From Terriglobia bacterium (GTDB lineage: Bacteria; Acidobacteriota; Terriglobia; Bryobacterales; Bryobacteraceae), in NCBI GenBank assembly GCA_020073305.1, contig JAIQFK010000001.1:353398-417397 (forward strand): a stretch of DNA of 64,000 nt, read 5' to 3'. Below the pieces are notes generated by a model, which had not been told where the DNA came from, did no database searches, and saw only the letters and a list, made by a program, of their open reading frames with translations. How positions within the stretch are numbered: the stretch's first letter is position 1; the number at the start of each line of letters is the position of its first letter. Shown here piece after piece: positions 62,365 to 64,000 of this stretch. A program made the translations under genes and the position numbers.

Positions 62365-62996
62365 CCGGCGCCGGTTGTGGTGCGCGCCTTCCGGCTGCCG
62401 AGCGACAATTCGTGTTCGGTGCCGGCGCGAATACGCGCCAAATTCGCGCGATGGCGGTAAATGATGAAAGCTCCGCTTAGGGTCGCGGCGGCCACCAGTG
62501 ATAAGGGCGGCTGCATGAACATCCACACCGCAAGGGGAAACGTGCCCACGGCGAGCACGGAGCCGAGAGATACATAGCGCGTGTAGGCCACGATGCCGGC
62601 GAAAAGGATCAGCACGGCGACCAACGGAATGAACGCGAGATAGAGATAAGCGCCGATGAAACTGGCCACGGCCTTGCCGCCTTGGAACTTCAGAAAAATC
62701 GGGAAGGCGTGGCCGGCAATTACCGCCAGAGCGGCGGCGCTCATCCAGTGGATGTTGCCCGCGGTGAGTTTGTCCGCGAACCAGACGGCAACGAAGCCCT
62801 TGGCGATGTCGAGCAGGAGCGTCACGATGCCGGCGGCGCGGCCGGTGGTGCGCAGGACGTTGGTTGCCCCGATGTTTCCGCTGCCCGAAGCGCGGACGTC
62901 GGCCCCTGTGGTCCATTTCACGACGAGGTAGCCGAAGGGAATGCCACCGATGAGATAAGCGGCCACGAGGGCCAGAACCGGCATCAGAAACACCAT
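62343..62996 (-). CDS. plsY: Glycerol-3-phosphate acyltransferase PlsY
   Basis: This 217-residue membrane enzyme acylates glycerol-3-phosphate from acyl-phosphate, the first step of phospholipid synthesis. It has the conserved loops SGSGNIGATNVLRTTG (substrate-binding) and GHAFPIFLKFQGGKAVA (catalytic), plus five to six helices. It sits between thpR and gpsA, its substrate producer, giving a lipid-synthesis pair. Start and stop share bases with both neighbours. Confidence 0.94.
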   Translation of the reverse strand: MVFLMPVLALVAAYLIGGIPFGYLVVKWTTGADVRASGSGNIGATNVLRTTGRAAGIVTLLLDIAKGFVAVWFADKLTAGNIHWMSAAALAVIAGHAFPIFLKFQGGKAVASFIGAYLYLAFIPLVAVLILFAGIVAYTRYVSLGSVLAVGTFPLAVWMFMQPPLSLVAAATLSGAFIIYRHRANLARIRAGTEHELSLGSRKARTTTGAGWRTRRP

Positions 62997-63547
62997 TATT
63001 TCGCGAGCGGGAACTCCGCAAGTTTAGTGTACATGGAACCTGAAGGAGCGGTCCGGCTCTGGTAGAGATAGAAGCGGTCGGCGAGGAAGTTGCCGAAATT
63101 GAGTGAGGGCAGGCTGGCGACGGCTTGCAGGAGCGCCGTCTGGCGTCCTGGCGTTTTGATGCGCGCCAGGGTCAGATGGGGCGAGAAGGCGCGCTGCTCC
63201 TTGGCGATGCCGAGCGGCGCGAGGGCCTGTTCGGTGTCGCTGGCTAAGGCGGCCAGATCGTCACCTGCGTGAATGCCCGCCCAGAAGACGCGCGGCGAGT
63301 GAGGGTTGGGGAAGAAGCCCAGTTTTTCAATGGAAACGGGAATGGGCGCGTGCGCCGGCAAAGTGCCGAGCGTGCGTTTCAATTCTTCGAGCCGCGCCTC
63401 CGGCCATTCGCCGATGAATTTGGTGGTGATGTGGAGGTTGCGCGGCGGGCTCCAGTTGATTTGAGCCGAGGGTTTGAGGCGGCGCAGGAGGCCTTCGAGA
63501 TTAGTAATGATTTCCGGGGGCAATTCAATTCCGGTGAAAAGACGCAT
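62996..63547 (-). CDS. thpR: RNA 2',3'-cyclic phosphodiesterase
   Basis: This 183-residue 2H phosphoesterase carries the two catalytic HxT motifs (RNLHITTKFIGEW and SPHLTLARIKT). It opens 2',3'-cyclic phosphate ends of RNA. The start MRLFTGIELPPEIITNLEGL is typical. Its TAA overlaps the plsY ATG (TAATG), so it leads the three-gene operon thpR-plsY-gpsA. Confidence 0.93.
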   Translation of the reverse strand: MRLFTGIELPPEIITNLEGLLRRLKPSAQINWSPPRNLHITTKFIGEWPEARLEELKRTLGTLPAHAPIPVSIEKLGFFPNPHSPRVFWAGIHAGDDLAALASDTEQALAPLGIAKEQRAFSPHLTLARIKTPGRQTALLQAVASLPSLNFGNFLADRFYLYQSRTAPSGSMYTKLAEFPLAK

Positions 63548-63870
63548 CGGGCGCGAAGATCATTGTCGGACGGAAGAGAGTGAGCTGGCAACCGCCGGGA
63601 GGGCAGAAACGAATGGGGCGCTCAAGTTCATGGGGAGCCGGTCTGGAAGGGACTTTAGTGCGCTGTGGGCTGTGTCGGACGAGCGGGGAGTTTGGGGTTG
63701 GGTGTCCTGTCCCCGAAACTTCCCCGAAACGGCCGTGTCAGCCGGACCGAACCGGCTTGCAGCAGGATCTGTTTGGAGTTGAGGCCTGACGCCAAGAAAA
63801 TGCGTCTGGAAGCTGTGAAAAAATCGAGGCGCTCACTTGAAAATATTCGGTGAATCCGTAAACTCGATTT
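63548..63870. other. Intergenic region left of the transposase gene
   Basis: This 323-bp region reads away from thpR into a transposase start. It holds a direct repeat CCCCGAAAC at 63711-63719 and 63722-63730, preceded by GGTGTCCTGTC, and an AGCCGG-N6-CCGGCT hairpin near 63739. The left end of the insertion element could lie here. I see no gene. Confidence 0.45.
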
Positions 63871-64000
63871 GTGGACACCAACCAACATGCAAGCGAGGCA
63901 CTCCGTTTCGAGGAGATCGATCGTGCCCAGAGCGTCCTGCTGCCGGTAGACATTGAGGGACTCATCGGCGAAGAGCACCCCGCTCGCAGCATCTGGAGCT
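63871..64000 (+). CDS. Transposase N-terminus (IS1182-like), cut by window edge
   Basis: From a GTG at 63871 the frame runs off the window with 43 codons. The predicted N-terminus (SEALRFEEIDRAQSVLLPVD then IEGLIGEEHPARSIW) matches the N-terminal domain of IS1182/IS5-type transposases, where the R-x-x-x-I-D-R and E-x-H-P-A-R pattern is typical. An in-frame stop 12 nt upstream rules out a longer start. Whether the element is intact is unknown because the rest is outside the window. Confidence 0.7.
   Translation, partial: MDTNQHASEALRFEEIDRAQSVLLPVDIEGLIGEEHPARSIWS

Noticed and set aside
62365..63021. Extension of the gpsA frame upstream of 62364
   Set aside because: It overlaps plsY in another frame and lacks the GpsA Rossmann start.

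Overview
The window looks like chromosomal DNA of an Acidobacteriota bacterium close to the Solibacter/Bryobacter group. The DNA is GC-rich and genes sit on both strands in short operons. Several families typical of that phylum occur together: a duplicated MacB/FtsX-type orphan permease (ADOP), a secreted protein with the C-terminal domain common in Solibacter, a FecR plus Trp/Tyr-rich (DUF6600-like) surface protein, a DUF362 Tat protein and many small secreted TPR or helical proteins. Assignment rests on gene content only. I saw no rRNA, tRNA, CRISPR array or prophage. The only mobile element is the start of a transposase gene at the right edge.

Layout. 1-4141 (minus): two secreted helical proteins, a TPR protein and a Solibacter-type secreted protein. 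4343-7929 (plus): three small or unknown proteins, then motA-motB without other flagellar genes. 7961-12458 (minus): a tightly coupled four-gene operon (DUF362 Tat protein, secreted protein, two paralogues of an unrecognised family). 12504-14855 (minus): a Cu(I) P-type ATPase. 15267-19343 (plus): an FHA-GAF-sigma54 activator followed by the FecR/DUF6600 protein, with a sigma54-like -24/-12 site just before the latter. 19483-34694: M48 protease, ilvE, nagA-like gene, two tiny zinc-ribbon proteins, DinB and M28 peptidase, serS, TPR genes with rnc, a secreted unknown, a glutamine amidotransferase, and a cell-wall pair (amidase, lytic transglycosylase). 34763-41584: mobA, an Mla-type ABC ATPase with an altered signature motif, a two-subunit small DMT transporter, lepB-manC, an argD-like aminotransferase, fabD and a beta-barrel protein. 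41748-50659: glcE-glcF without glcD, the ADOP permease with an ABC exporter, and a GH20 hexosaminidase. 50675-54696: an ECF sigma operon facing a minimal TadG/TadE/TadE cluster. 54713-63547: membrane protein, small helical protein opposite a histidine kinase/LuxR regulator pair, DksA-like protein, RpoE-type sigma/anti-sigma/DUF3106 operon, and thpR-plsY-gpsA. 63871-64000: transposase N-terminus.

Functional threads. Cell-envelope and amino-sugar recycling is well represented (GH20, nagA, amidase, transglycosylase, manC, lepB, plsY/gpsA, fabD). Regulation is dense: two ECF sigma factors, one sigma54 activator, one two-component pair and a DksA-like protein. Two general traits recur. Several start codons lie only 6-10 nt after a TANNNT -10-like hexamer with no Shine-Dalgarno, suggesting leaderless mRNAs. 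Four convergent gene pairs overlap at their 3' ends by 9-23 nt. A short palindromic repeat (GGCCGAGC-loop-GCTCGGCC and a variant) occurs three times between genes.
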